DNA from: CAZSDP01 sp964605665
GTDB lineage: Bacteria > Planctomycetota > UBA8108 > UBA1146
Reading direction: 5' to 3'
Assembly (NCBI GenBank): GCA_964605665.1
Contig: CAZSDP010000011.1
Span: 62,001 to 126,000 of the forward strand
DNA length: 64,000 nucleotides
Position 1 is the first letter of the stretch, and every line of letters starts with the position of its first letter. The position numbers and the translations under genes are program-made. Below, piece by piece: positions 1-10,473 of the stretch. The notes below the pieces were generated by a model that was not told the DNA's origin, made no database searches, and saw only the letters and a program-made list of their open reading frames with translations.

Positions 1-3000
1 GTGATCCCGATCCACTGATCGAATTGTCGGAGACCGTCACGCAGTCCGAATGTGATCTCGAAAGAGTGGTCACCCGGACCTGGACCGTCACTGACGAGTG
101 TGGAAATGTCGCGAGCTGCACACAAGTCGTCACCTTCGAAGATACTCAGCCTCCAGTACTGTACTGCCCGCTGAACGTCACTCTCGAGTGCCCCGACGAT
201 GCGTCTGAACTCTCCATCGCGTCGGCGATCGATAACTGCGACGAGAATCCGACTGTCACCTACGAGCAGGTGACCTACCACCCCGACTCCAGCTCCGATG
301 GTTGCCCGCTGAATCAGACGATCATTCGAACCTTCACGGCAGTGGACGCCTGCGGCAACATGAGCCAGATCGATCAGACCATTCAGATCGTCGACACCAC
401 GGATCCGGTGCTTCTCTGTCCGCCAACTTTGTTCCTCAATTGCGAACAAGACCTGGACGGATTGCCTTATGCCGAGGTCATCGACAGTTGTGACGAGAAA
501 CCATTCCTCGATTACGAAGATAGTTACTTCCCTGGCAACTGTGCGAATCAAACGACGGTCCTGCGAAGCTGGATCGCCATCGATGCGTGCGGCAATTCTT
601 CCAGCTGTACTCAAACTATTTTCCTCTTCGATCAGCAACCACCGCGGCTCAGTATTCCTGCCGACCTCGTCCTCCCCTGCGATTCCAATCAACCTACAGG
701 AATGGCCACCGCGACTGACAACTGCGATGGAGAAGAAAATGGCGACGGCCCGGTTGTTGAAAGCAACACCGTAACGATCGCCGGAAGTTGCCCGAACGAA
801 TACACGCTCGAGATCACCTGGACTGCCACCGACGCATGCGGAAACAGTACCAGTCAAGTTCAGACCGTCACCTACTACGACGACGAAGCTCCAGACTTGG
901 ATTGCCCCGACGATCTGGTTCTCGACTGCACTCAAGATCCAGGAGCCACCGACGTCAGCAACACTGGATTTGCGACTGCATCCGATAACTGCGACGCCGA
1001 GGTCATTCCGACCTATGAAGATCAGCTGATCCCAACTTCATGCCCGCAAACTTACACTGTTCTTCGAACCTGGACTGCAACCGACAGCTGCGACAACACG
1101 GTGAGCTGCGTACAGACCATCGAAGTGATCGACGAAGATGCGCCGGAGATTGAGTGTCCCGACGATGTGACTCTTGATTGCACAGAAGATCCGGACGAAC
1201 TACCGATTCCAGTCGCTATCGACAATTGCTCTTCCGACGTGGTCGTCACCAGAAGTGACGAATTCCTCGGAGGAGATTGCCCGAGCGGTATGGAACTAGA
1301 GGTCATCATTCGAACGTACACCGCAGTCGATGACTGCGGAAACACCAGCTTCCACTCTCAGAAGATCACGATCGTCGACGAAACAGCGCCTTCCATTGAA
1401 TGTCCACAAGATGAAATCGTGAGTTGCGATCAGTATCCCCAGATGCCCGTAGATCCAATCGTCTCGGACAACTGCGATACGGACGTCACCGTCACCTGGA
1501 ACGATGAAACGACTCCAGGAGAGTGTGACCACGAGATGACGGTGGCTCGAACTTGGACCGCTACCGACGATTGCGGCAACTCCGCTAGCTGTATTCAGCT
1601 GATTACCGTCATCGATGAAACAGCGCCGTCGATCGATTGTCCCGACACTGTCACCATCTCTTGCCATGAAGAACTTAGCTCGGTTCCCCTCGCTGTCGCT
1701 AGCGACAACTGCGATGACGACGTCGATCTCGAGCGTCACGATGTTCACGTCGACGGAGACTGCCCCCACGAGGAAATCATCACCCGATTGTTCACGGCAA
1801 CCGATGACTGTGGCAACGTGACAACCCGAACCCAGACGATTCTCGTTGTCGACGAATCACCGCCGGTCATCTCATGTCCTGACGATGAAACGGTCGATTG
1901 CGATGACCTCGCTTCTGCAGATACGGGCAGCGCGAGTGCCAGCGACAATTGCGATGACCATCCTGTGATCGAGAGCTCAGATCGAATCATCGAAGGCAAC
2001 TGCCCAAGTAGCTACACGATCGAGCGTACATGGACCGCGACCGATGCTTGCTCGAACACTTCGAGCTGCATTCAGTTGATCCATGTCATCGACGACGAAG
2101 AGCCTGACATTGAGTGTCCAGAGGACATCACTCTCGACTGCCCCGCCAAGCTCGATCTCGCGGGAGCTCCAACGGCCAGCGACAATTGCGATCCCGCCCC
2201 GGAGATCACCTACAGCGACCAGATCGTTCCTGGCGACTGCTTGCAAGAGTACACCGTGCTTCGCACTTGGACTGCAACAGACGCATGTCAAAACAGTGTC
2301 AGCTGTGTTCAGGAGATCACCATCGTCGACGAAGTTGCGCCAGATCTGTCCTGCCCGCCGACGATCACCGTCAGCTGCGCAGAAGAGTCCTATGCGCTCG
2401 GCGAACCGTCTGCCGTTGACGCCTGCGACATGTCTCTGAGCCTGAGCTTCATGGACGAGATCGTTGAGGGCAGTTGTCCACAGCAGTTCACCATCGAAAG
2501 AACCTGGACCGCCTTGGACGACTGCGGAAACTATTCGAGTTGCCTCCAGCTGATCCACGTCGTCGACGAAACAGCCCCAGAACTCGAGGTCCCGAGTGAC
2601 ATTGAGCTCTCCTGCGATGATCTCCTTGCTGACACTGGTCAAGCTGAAGCTACCGATAGTTGCCCTGGCAGTGTTTCTATCACCATGGTTGATTCAACTG
2701 AATTTCATGGTTGTTCTCAGACCAGGACTATTACGAGAACCTGGACGGCCACCGATGAGTGTGGTAACTCCACGAGTGCCGATCAGATCATCACCTACGT
2801 TGATGAGGAAGATCCTGTCTTTGAGTGTCCTCCTGAGGTCACACTCGATTGTGCCGACGATCGAACGCAGAACTTCCTGATTTTCGTCTCCGACAACTGT
2901 GATTCGGACGTCGAGGTCACATACACTGACGACGAGGAATTCCACGGTTGCCCGAGTAATATTACGATTACTCGTACCTATACCGCGACCGACGACTGCG

Positions 3001-6000
3001 GAAACGACAGTCAGCAAACTCAAACGATCTATGTTTCTGATGTCACGCCGCCAGCATTGACTTGCCCAGAAACTCTGGACGTCAGCTGCGAAATTGATGC
3101 CGACAACATGGAACCGCCACTGGTCATCGACGATTGTGATCCACAGCCAACCTTGACCAAGGATGACGTCACCGTGTTCGGTTGCGGTCAGACCAAAGTG
3201 ATTACGCGAACCTGGACTGCCACAGATGCTTGTGGAAATGAAGCATCATGCGTTCAGACGATCAACTTCATCGACGATGAAGCACCAGAAATTGAGTGCC
3301 ACCCTGACTTGCTCGTCGACTGTTCGCTCTATCCCGACTTCATTCCGCACCCTGAAGCCTTCGACAATTGCGACGAAGAAGTCACGGTGACTCACGTAGA
3401 CGAAGGGACTGACGAAGGATGCGAAGGCTCCTACGTCGTGATGCGAACCTATTCCGCGACTGACGAATGTGGAAACACAAGTACTCACAGTCAGCGAATC
3501 ACGGTCGTAGACAGTACTCCGCCGACAATTACATGTCCGGAAGATGTCACTATGAGTTGCGAGGACTATCCTCACATGCTCACCGATGCGACCGCTGTTG
3601 ACGACTGTGACGATAGTCCTCTCGTCGTTCCGCACGATGATATCGTCACTGGATGTGGCCATACCAAGGTCATCACTCGCACTTGGGTCGCAACCGATTC
3701 CTGCGGAAACGAGTCTTCTTGCGTCCAAACCATCACCGTGACCGACGAAATCGCTCCGGCGATCGACTGCCCCGACAGCGTTGAGCTTTCTTGTGATCAG
3801 CCACTGAGTGATGCGCCCATGGCGACAGCTATCGACAATTGTGATGAATCGGTCGATCTCGATCATGAAGACGAGTTGATTCCTGGTGACTGCGCGAATG
3901 AGTGGACTATTGTTCGGACTTACACCGCAGTTGACGATTGCGAAAACACCAGCACAAAGACCCAGACGATCCAATTCAAGGATCACACACCGCCTTATAT
4001 CTCAGGACTACCAGAAGGCGACTTGCACTACGACACCGATTCTGGCCATTGCTACGCAACAGTTGATTGGGACGACCCCGATTATGGAGACAACTGTGAC
4101 GGGCCGGTAACGCTCGAACAATCACACATGTCTGGCGATGAGTTTGAAGTGGGCATGACGACCGTTGAGTACACCGTCACCGATGCCTGTGGCAACTCCA
4201 CCATGCATAGCTTCAATATCAATGTAACTGACAACGAGGATCCCGACATCGACGACACTCCCTCCGACATCGAGGTCCACAACGACTCTGGCGAGTGCGG
4301 AGCAGATGTTTCCTGGACTCCTCCAACAGCGGAAGACAACTGCGAAGTCGAGTCGTTCGAATCGAACTGGGACCCTGAGGACTTCTTCGAAGTCGGCACG
4401 ACTACGGTCACCTACACCGCGATCGACATTTACGGAAACTCCACCTCCGAGAGCTTCACGGTCACCGTACTCGACCAAGAAGACCCGGTCATTGACGACA
4501 TGCCGTCTGATATCTCCGTGAGCAATGATCATGGAATCTGTGGAGCGATCGTCTCTTGGGACCAGCCCTCTGCCGACGACAATTGCGAAGTCTCCAGCTT
4601 CACTTCCGATCGACAATCCGGCACCACTTTTGTGGTCGGAACCACAACCGTGACATATACCGCGATCGACATTTATGGCAACGAGTCTTCGGCGAGCTTC
4701 GACGTCAACGTGACCGACGACGAGCATCCGGTGATTCACAATGGTCCTTCGGATATCTCCGTCTCCAATGACCCCGGAAAGTGTGAAGCAGAGGTCTATT
4801 GGGACGCTCCAACTGCCACTGACAACTGCGCCATATACGAGTTTGTTTCGAATCATGAGCCTGGTGACGACTTCGACGTTGGAACAGCAACTGTGACCTA
4901 TACCGCTGTCGACATCTACGGGAACGAAACAACTCATAGCTTTACCGTCACCGTTACTGACGACGAAGATCCGGAGATTGAATCTATGCCGGAGGATATC
5001 TCTGTCAGCAATGACGATGGAGACTGTGGAGCGATTGTCTCCTGGAGTGAACCTTCGGCAGATGACAACTGTGAAGTCGACACGTTCGCTCCGAACAGAC
5101 TGTCCGATAGCTTCTTTGAAGTGGGATCCACGATCGTGACCTATGTCGCGGTGGACATCCACGGAAATACTTCCGCCGCGAGCTTCACCGTCACTGTCAC
5201 CGACGACGAAGACCCGGAGATTCACAATACTCCTGACGACATTACCGTCACCAATGATCATGGAGACTGCGGAGCAAAGGTCGATTGGAGCGAGCCTTCA
5301 GCGACAGACAATTGCGAAGTTGAGTCGTTCGAATCGAACTGGGACCCAGATGACTTCTTCGAAGTCGGCACGACGACGGTCACCTATACCGCAATCGACA
5401 TTTACAACAACGTCAGCACTGAAAGCTTCACGGTAACAGTGCTCGATACCGAGTCTCCAGAGATTGACCACATGCCGGAGAATATCTCCGTGACCAATGA
5501 TCATGGAGATTGTGGAGCGATCGTCCATTGGGACGAGCCTTCCGCAGATGACAATTGCGAAGTCGAATCCTTGACGTCGGACGCGAGCTCTGGCGACTTC
5601 TTCGAAGTTGGAACCACGACGGTGACCTATACCGCAGAGGATATCCACGGTAATAGCTCCTCAGCGAGCTTCACCATCACCGTCACCGACAACGAAGATC
5701 CAGTAATCGACCACATGCCTCAAGACATCACCATGAGTAATGACCATGGAGACTGTGGGGCAATCGTCACCTGGGATGAGCCGTCTGCCTCCGATAACTG
5801 CGAGGTCGATACATTTGTATCGGACGCCCACTCTGGTGATTTCTTCCATGTCGGAACAACCACTGTTCAATACACCGCGACTGATATCTACGGCAACTCG
5901 AGCAGCCGGAGCTTCACCGTCACCATCAACGACAACGAAGATCCTGAGATCGATCACATGCCGTCTGATATCACCGTGAACAACGATCATGGCGACTGCG

Positions 6001-8954
6001 GGGCGCACGTCTCGTGGGATGAACCGACTGCCAGTGATAACTGTGAGGTTGAGTCTTTCGATTCCGACGAAGACTCCGGCGACTTCTTCGACGTCGGAAC
6101 GACGACAGTGACCTACACCGCGGTTGATATCCACGGCAATAGCTCCTCAGCGAGCTTCACCGTCACCGTCATCGACAATGAAGACCCAACGATCGAAGAC
6201 ATGCCGGCTGACATTGCGGCCAACAACGATCACGGGGAGTGCGGTGCGATCATCGATTGGGACGAGCCTTCCGCAGATGACAATTGTGATATCGATACCT
6301 TCACTTCTGACGCTCACTCTGGCGATTTCTTCCCGGTGGGTTCGACCGACGTGACCTACACCGCTGTCGACATTCATGGAAATGAAAGCTCGATGACGTT
6401 CACGGTCACGATCACCGATAACGAGGAACCACAAATCCACGATCTACCGTCGGACATCTCCGTCAGCAATGATCTTGGTGATTGCGGCGCAATCGTTACT
6501 TGGGCGGAACCAACCGCGACCGACAATTGCGAGGTTGACGACTTCGATTCAGACGAAGACTCCGGCGACTTCTTCGAAGTCGGAACGACGACGGTGACCT
6601 ACACCGTGGTCGACATTTATGGTCTGGAAACGGTGGAGAGCTTCACCGTGACTGTGACTGACGACGAAGACCCTGAATTGACCTTACCTGAAGATCAACA
6701 GCTCTCTTGTCCATACAATCCAATGACTCCGCTCGAGTATGCGACAGCGGAGGACAACTGCGACGATGACCCTCAAATCACCTTCGAAAACGAAATCGAA
6801 GTCAGTGATCTGTGTCCGCAGAACTACGTTGTATACCGAACTTGGACCGCCACTGATATTTATGGAAATGACACGTCGGCAGTCCAGGTGATCGAGGTCA
6901 GTGACACCGAAGCACCGACAATCGAGTGCCCGGCAGACGTCACTCTCTCCTGTGAGCAGAACCTGAGCGAAGCTGGGTACCCCACGGTGAGCGACAATTG
7001 TGACGTCGACCCAGACGTGTCGATCTCGGACGACGTCGTCTTTGGAGACTGCGAGTATCGTAAGACCATTACGCGCACCTGGACCGCTACCGATGAGTGC
7101 GGTAACTCCTCTAGCTGCATACAAGTGATCACGATTATCGACGAGTCTGCGCCGATCTTCTTGAATCCGCCCGAGCTACTCTTGCTGAGTTGTGACGACA
7201 ACTTGTCCAGCTGGGGAGAACCAGATGTCATCGACAACTGCGATTCTGACCCTGAAGTTTGGCACACCATTGAGGTTGTAGACGGGGATTGTCCAGGAAC
7301 TAGCACTGTCACCCGCACCTTCTTCGCGGAAGACTCCTGCGGAAACCTCACAACTCATGTCCAGGTCATTGAGTACCTTGACCTGCAACCGCCTGTCATC
7401 GACTGCCCATCCAACATCTCGATCGAATGCGGGGAAAACCCCTACGATCTCGAAGAAGTTGGCGAAGCGGACGCCGATGACAACTGTGTTGAGAATGTCT
7501 TTCCTTGGTACGAGGACACCGGTCCGGTGGATGGTCCATTTGGACAACAGATGATCTTCAGAACCTGGAGGGCGGTCGACTGTGCCGGTAACGAGTCTCA
7601 GTGTGTTCAGACCATTACGATTGAAGACACCGAGCCGCCGATCACAACTTCCTGCCCAGGCAATGTCATCTACAGCTGCGACCAGCCCGTACCTACGATT
7701 CCCTTGCCAACCTTCTTCGACTCCTGCGATCAGGATCTAGACGTCCAAACGTACGAAAACAATCCTTCTGCTGCGGACGGCAACAACGATCACGACGATG
7801 ACGGAGACGACGACGGCGACGGAGACTTGGATGACGATGACGAGGGTGGCTTTGGTGGTGGTCAAGGATTCCCGAATCCTCCACAAATCAGCGCCTGTGT
7901 CGTCAACATGACGCTGCTGACCTACGTGGCCACGGATAACGCCGGTAACACGGCCTTCTGTCACCAGTGGATTATTGAAGTGGACGCTCAGCATCCGATT
8001 CTGGATATGCCTTCCGATATGATCATCGATTGCAGCGAGAACTTCAGTGATATCGATACTGGTACCGCAACCGCGACCGACAACTGTGGTTCTCCGCCAA
8101 CCGTCAACAGCTTCGACACTGTCATTCCAGGTGATTGCCCGCAGTCGTACACGATTCTCCGAACCTGGAGAGCCACCGACACGTGCGGCAATACCACCAC
8201 GCAAGTACAAACGATTGAAATCGCGGACTCCACTATTCCAGAGATTACTGGGCCCACGGACATGGAACTCGAATGTGACACTCCGGTGATCTTGGACATC
8301 TCGGTGCTCGACGACTGCGGAGAAGCGATCTTCTACTGCGAACACGATCTGAGCGACCCTGACGTGGTCATTCTCGACCACTTGGGTGGAAGTAACTTGG
8401 AAGTGACTTTCCTCGCCAGTGGAACCGCGTTGATCACATGCTTGGCCTTCGATGAATGCGGCAACATGAGTAACTCGATTACCTTCACGGTGACCGCTAC
8501 CTGTGACGAAGCATGTATCGGACTTCACTGGAAAGAGAACCCGGAAGACTGGTGCGAGACACCATTCGTTCCCGAAGATGGAGTCTGTGGACCTGAGTCT
8601 ACTGCGACTCTATTCCTCGAAGCTTTCCTGATCACCGACACCTCTGCTTTCCCATGGTTTGACACTGAGATGACGCTCAATGAAGCGCTCCATCTTGGTG
8701 GTGGTACCTTCAACCGTATGCTCTCGCGCGGTACTGCTTCGCTACTCAATGCGAGCCACTCCGACGTTGGTTTCCCATACACACCGACGGAGATCCGCCA
8801 GGTGATGCAAGACGCTTTCGCTGGCTTGGTCACAGACCGAGAAGCGAAGCAGTACTTCACCAACTGCCTCGACATGAGTGGAGGCTGCCCGCTGGATCGA
8901 CTCAGTGTGCCGAGCGATGGCGAAGACGAAGGTGAAGGTGAGGAAGAGAACTAA
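1..8954 (+). CDS. giant Cys-rich HYR-repeat surface protein (5' end outside window)
   Basis: The frame is open from the first base, so the start and any signal peptide lie upstream; at least 2,980 residues are visible. Three repeat blocks can be read. Up to about nt 3980 there are some 16 repeats of roughly 80-90 residues, each with a CPxDVTLxC-type entry, a DNCD motif and a RTWTATDxCGN motif. From about 3980 to 6690 there are 11 HYR-like repeats of about 81 residues (NDHGDCGA, ADDNCEV, FFEVGTTTVTYTA, DIYGN). Seven more Cys-rich repeats follow to about 8290, one interrupted by an Asp/Gly-rich insert at 7774-7860. The C-terminal 150 residues form a separate domain (HWKENPEDW, LNEALHLGGG, a Cys pair) resembling a terminal domain of other secreted bacterial proteins with a GYWK-like motif. 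HYR repeats are Ig-like and usually adhesive. Location outside the cell is inferred; the ligand is unknown. Confidence 0.9.
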   Translation, partial: DPDPLIELSETVTQSECDLERVVTRTWTVTDECGNVASCTQVVTFEDTQPPVLYCPLNVTLECPDDASELSIASAIDNCDENPTVTYEQVTYHPDSSSDGCPLNQTIIRTFTAVDACGNMSQIDQTIQIVDTTDPVLLCPPTLFLNCEQDLDGLPYAEVIDSCDEKPFLDYEDSYFPGNCANQTTVLRSWIAIDACGNSSSCTQTIFLFDQQPPRLSIPADLVLPCDSNQPTGMATATDNCDGEENGDGPVVESNTVTIAGSCPNEYTLEITWTATDACGNSTSQVQTVTYYDDEAPDLDCPDDLVLDCTQDPGATDVSNTGFATASDNCDAEVIPTYEDQLIPTSCPQTYTVLRTWTATDSCDNTVSCVQTIEVIDEDAPEIECPDDVTLDCTEDPDELPIPVAIDNCSSDVVVTRSDEFLGGDCPSGMELEVIIRTYTAVDDCGNTSFHSQKITIVDETAPSIECPQDEIVSCDQYPQMPVDPIVSDNCDTDVTVTWNDETTPGECDHEMTVARTWTATDDCGNSASCIQLITVIDETAPSIDCPDTVTISCHEELSSVPLAVASDNCDDDVDLERHDVHVDGDCPHEEIITRLFTATDDCGNVTTRTQTILVVDESPPVISCPDDETVDCDDLASADTGSASASDNCDDHPVIESSDRIIEGNCPSSYTIERTWTATDACSNTSSCIQLIHVIDDEEPDIECPEDITLDCPAKLDLAGAPTASDNCDPAPEITYSDQIVPGDCLQEYTVLRTWTATDACQNSVSCVQEITIVDEVAPDLSCPPTITVSCAEESYALGEPSAVDACDMSLSLSFMDEIVEGSCPQQFTIERTWTALDDCGNYSSCLQLIHVVDETAPELEVPSDIELSCDDLLADTGQAEATDSCPGSVSITMVDSTEFHGCSQTRTITRTWTATDECGNSTSADQIITYVDEEDPVFECPPEVTLDCADDRTQNFLIFVSDNCDSDVEVTYTDDEEFHGCPSNITITRTYTATDDCGNDSQQTQTIYVSDVTPPALTCPETLDVSCEIDADNMEPPLVIDDCDPQPTLTKDDVTVFGCGQTKVITRTWTATDACGNEASCVQTINFIDDEAPEIECHPDLLVDCSLYPDFIPHPEAFDNCDEEVTVTHVDEGTDEGCEGSYVVMRTYSATDECGNTSTHSQRITVVDSTPPTITCPEDVTMSCEDYPHMLTDATAVDDCDDSPLVVPHDDIVTGCGHTKVITRTWVATDSCGNESSCVQTITVTDEIAPAIDCPDSVELSCDQPLSDAPMATAIDNCDESVDLDHEDELIPGDCANEWTIVRTYTAVDDCENTSTKTQTIQFKDHTPPYISGLPEGDLHYDTDSGHCYATVDWDDPDYGDNCDGPVTLEQSHMSGDEFEVGMTTVEYTVTDACGNSTMHSFNINVTDNEDPDIDDTPSDIEVHNDSGECGADVSWTPPTAEDNCEVESFESNWDPEDFFEVGTTTVTYTAIDIYGNSTSESFTVTVLDQEDPVIDDMPSDISVSNDHGICGAIVSWDQPSADDNCEVSSFTSDRQSGTTFVVGTTTVTYTAIDIYGNESSASFDVNVTDDEHPVIHNGPSDISVSNDPGKCEAEVYWDAPTATDNCAIYEFVSNHEPGDDFDVGTATVTYTAVDIYGNETTHSFTVTVTDDEDPEIESMPEDISVSNDDGDCGAIVSWSEPSADDNCEVDTFAPNRLSDSFFEVGSTIVTYVAVDIHGNTSAASFTVTVTDDEDPEIHNTPDDITVTNDHGDCGAKVDWSEPSATDNCEVESFESNWDPDDFFEVGTTTVTYTAIDIYNNVSTESFTVTVLDTESPEIDHMPENISVTNDHGDCGAIVHWDEPSADDNCEVESLTSDASSGDFFEVGTTTVTYTAEDIHGNSSSASFTITVTDNEDPVIDHMPQDITMSNDHGDCGAIVTWDEPSASDNCEVDTFVSDAHSGDFFHVGTTTVQYTATDIYGNSSSRSFTVTINDNEDPEIDHMPSDITVNNDHGDCGAHVSWDEPTASDNCEVESFDSDEDSGDFFDVGTTTVTYTAVDIHGNSSSASFTVTVIDNEDPTIEDMPADIAANNDHGECGAIIDWDEPSADDNCDIDTFTSDAHSGDFFPVGSTDVTYTAVDIHGNESSMTFTVTITDNEEPQIHDLPSDISVSNDLGDCGAIVTWAEPTATDNCEVDDFDSDEDSGDFFEVGTTTVTYTVVDIYGLETVESFTVTVTDDEDPELTLPEDQQLSCPYNPMTPLEYATAEDNCDDDPQITFENEIEVSDLCPQNYVVYRTWTATDIYGNDTSAVQVIEVSDTEAPTIECPADVTLSCEQNLSEAGYPTVSDNCDVDPDVSISDDVVFGDCEYRKTITRTWTATDECGNSSSCIQVITIIDESAPIFLNPPELLLLSCDDNLSSWGEPDVIDNCDSDPEVWHTIEVVDGDCPGTSTVTRTFFAEDSCGNLTTHVQVIEYLDLQPPVIDCPSNISIECGENPYDLEEVGEADADDNCVENVFPWYEDTGPVDGPFGQQMIFRTWRAVDCAGNESQCVQTITIEDTEPPITTSCPGNVIYSCDQPVPTIPLPTFFDSCDQDLDVQTYENNPSAADGNNDHDDDGDDDGDGDLDDDDEGGFGGGQGFPNPPQISACVVNMTLLTYVATDNAGNTAFCHQWIIEVDAQHPILDMPSDMIIDCSENFSDIDTGTATATDNCGSPPTVNSFDTVIPGDCPQSYTILRTWRATDTCGNTTTQVQTIEIADSTIPEITGPTDMELECDTPVILDISVLDDCGEAIFYCEHDLSDPDVVILDHLGGSNLEVTFLASGTALITCLAFDECGNMSNSITFTVTATCDEACIGLHWKENPEDWCETPFVPEDGVCGPESTATLFLEAFLITDTSAFPWFDTEMTLNEALHLGGGTFNRMLSRGTASLLNASHSDVGFPYTPTEIRQVMQDAFAGLVTDREAKQYFTNCLDMSGGCPLDRLSVPSDGEDEGEGEEEN
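3981..6690 (+). repeat. array of 11 HYR-like ~243-bp repeats inside the giant protein
   Basis: Eleven successive units of about 81 codons start at DxExPxI and end at SFTVTVTD. They share a DNCEV motif and a GTTTVTYTA motif. Parts are almost identical at the DNA level: a stretch near 4346-4425 recurs near 5320-5400 with only synonymous or near-synonymous changes. This suggests duplication or gene conversion among units. The blocks on either side belong to a different, more Cys-rich repeat class. Confidence 0.85.
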
Positions 8955-8967
8955 CTGATATTGATGC

Positions 8968-8989
8968 CCGCTGGGTCTTGGTCCAGCGG
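8968..8989. other. short hairpin after the giant gene
   Basis: A perfect 7-bp stem (CCGCTGG at 8968-8974, CCAGCGG at 8983-8989) lies 13 bases after the stop codon of the giant gene. It has no T-tract, so it is weak as an intrinsic terminator. It may add to the stronger terminator 40 bases further on. Confidence 0.35.
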
Positions 8990-9029
8990 CCAATTTATGC
9001 AGGTTTATTCAACTTGTGCTTATTATAGG

Positions 9030-9069
9030 AGGTGCGTGCCCGGGATTATCTTGGGTGCGTACCTTTTTT
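9030..9069 (+). terminator. rho-independent terminator of the giant gene
   Basis: A 12-bp stem joins 9030-9041 and 9053-9064. Three of its pairs are G-U on the plus-strand RNA, which would be A-C mismatches on the other strand, so the orientation is plus. An 11-base loop separates the arms and a run of T follows to 9069. Confidence 0.8.
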
Positions 9070-9114
9070 GTATTGCAGGGTTGCTGACCAAATCTCTGTC
9101 TAAATCAAAGTAGC

Positions 9115-9141
9115 AAACCCCGGAATCAGTCCTTGGGGTTT
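9115..9141. terminator. probable terminator hairpin of the minus-strand selenoprotein gene
   Basis: AAACCCC at 9115-9121 pairs with GGGGTTT at 9135-9141. The hairpin lies 16 bases beyond the stop of the converging minus-strand gene. The T residues at the stem end could serve either direction. No long T-tract follows on the minus strand. Confidence 0.45.
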
Positions 9142-9156
9142 CCTCTTTGCTCGGAA

Positions 9157-10473
9157 TCAGCTGGGACTCTTCTCATCGAAGACGACCGCTGGCGGTATCA
9201 CCCAATCAACGCCATAGATATCGATAAATGCTGGAGGCACCCGGTCCACAGGTGAGCTTCCCGCCAGCTTGAACAACCAGGCCAAATAATGTGGCTGTTC
9301 CGGTATGCCGCCGCGGCGACCATTGAGCCCGCTCCCTCCCCACGCTTCACCGATGGCGATGACTCGAAACTGAACGAAGCGTTCCTCGGCAAGATCGTAG
9401 ACTGCTCGACCGGCTAGAGACGTTTCGACGCCGCGAGGACGATTGGGGAAGTGCTTCCAGAGATTGTCTCCGAGTTTCCACACACCATCAGAAACGACTC
9501 GAGTCGCCCCGTCGATTTGTAGCAGCAGAGTGGAACCGGTGTCTTCCAAGACTGTTGCTCTGATTCGAGCGAATTCAATATCGTCTGGTGCAAAGGGCCC
9601 CTCCTGGCCTCTCACATTGTCGACGAGATGGAATCTCGCCCAGCGATCGACGATGACCTCAGGAAGAGGAAGGGCTTTTTCTTCACGAAGTTGAGCGACC
9701 CAAGGACCGATCTCCTCGGACGAACACCAAATGTGGTCGAGATTCCACCTCTGGCCATTTCCGACAAGTTGTTCTCGGTCGAGATCTCGATGCACCGCCG
9801 TGAGAACCAATCCGCCTTCCGGATAAGACTGCTCCCAACGATGTAATGGAACCGCGTCCGGCGGGACGGGGAGACTCTTCTCCGCAAGTGAAAGCGCCTG
9901 CCAAGCGCTCAGTCCTTTCTCGAGAATCTCGGCGATCTTTTCCGGTCGGGAAGAGTTTCCCCGTGCTAATAGCTTTCCTCCAGGCGTCAACACGTACGTC
10001 CCCTGTCGACTGCCGCCGACAGGATCAGGATTTCCGTGGATAACCGTGCGGAAGAATCTCGCTTGTCGATCGTTGCTGGTCTGCAATCGCCACGATTCAT
10101 CGGTGGCAGGAACAAAGTTATTCGTCAGCTCCTGTACTCTTGCATCACTCCAGGCGGACCCCCGGCCCGCAACTCCGTTCCCTCAGGTACAACCGAGAGG
10201 GTGGCCGTTCATCAACCACAACAGGAGCGGTTTTTGTGCTTCCGCTGCTGCTCGAGCTCCCGATAGGAGATCGGGATACCACGGGATCGCCTGCCAAGCG
10301 CGTGCGGAAGCAGGCGGCTCGATGATCGAGCTCCACTCATCCAGCACTCGAGATTGAAGCACCTCTTCGATCTCCGAATTCTGAGGAGTAGTGGCAGCGC
10401 AACCAATCAAGAACAACATCAAAGTGATGGGGGCAATGGAAACCCAGAAGCGGGTTACAGTTCGCCGATTCAC
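9157..10473 (-). CDS. thioredoxin-like selenoprotein lipoprotein (in-frame UGA = Sec97)
   Basis: Read through one UGA at 10185-10183, the frame encodes about 438 residues. The GTG start at 10473 is chosen for its GGAG Shine-Dalgarno seven bases upstream. Residues 5-25 form a lipoprotein signal with lipobox LIGC (Cys25). Then comes a thioredoxin-like region: GARAAAEAQKPLLLWLMNG, HPLGCT, the UGA, and GNGV, giving a C-x-U redox pair (Cys95, Sec97). About 340 residues follow without another stop, including a RQGTYVLTPGGKLLA segment typical of thioredoxin-like proteins and a C-terminal region I do not recognise. A 17-base hairpin at 10170-10154 with loop GGG, 19-21 bases after the UGA, fits a bacterial SECIS. 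Likely an envelope-anchored thiol/selenol oxidoreductase; the substrate is unknown. The gene follows the TPR/gluzincin gene on the same strand after 137 bp. The alternative is a gene broken by a nonsense mutation. Confidence 0.82.
10154..10170 (-). promoter_or_regulatory. candidate bacterial SECIS hairpin
   Basis: On the minus strand the 7-bp stem GCGGGCC/GGUCCGC (one G-U pair) closes the triloop GGG. The loop is 19-21 bases past the in-frame UGA. The published bacterial SECIS model asks for a small apical loop with a G in its first positions, about 16-37 bases from the UGA; this fits. Confidence 0.6.

Noticed and set aside
1296..5648. Long antisense open frames across the giant gene
   Set aside because: They are mirror effects of a repetitive, codon-biased gene and repeat with its period; their products are Val/Asp/Ile/Arg-rich without protein features.
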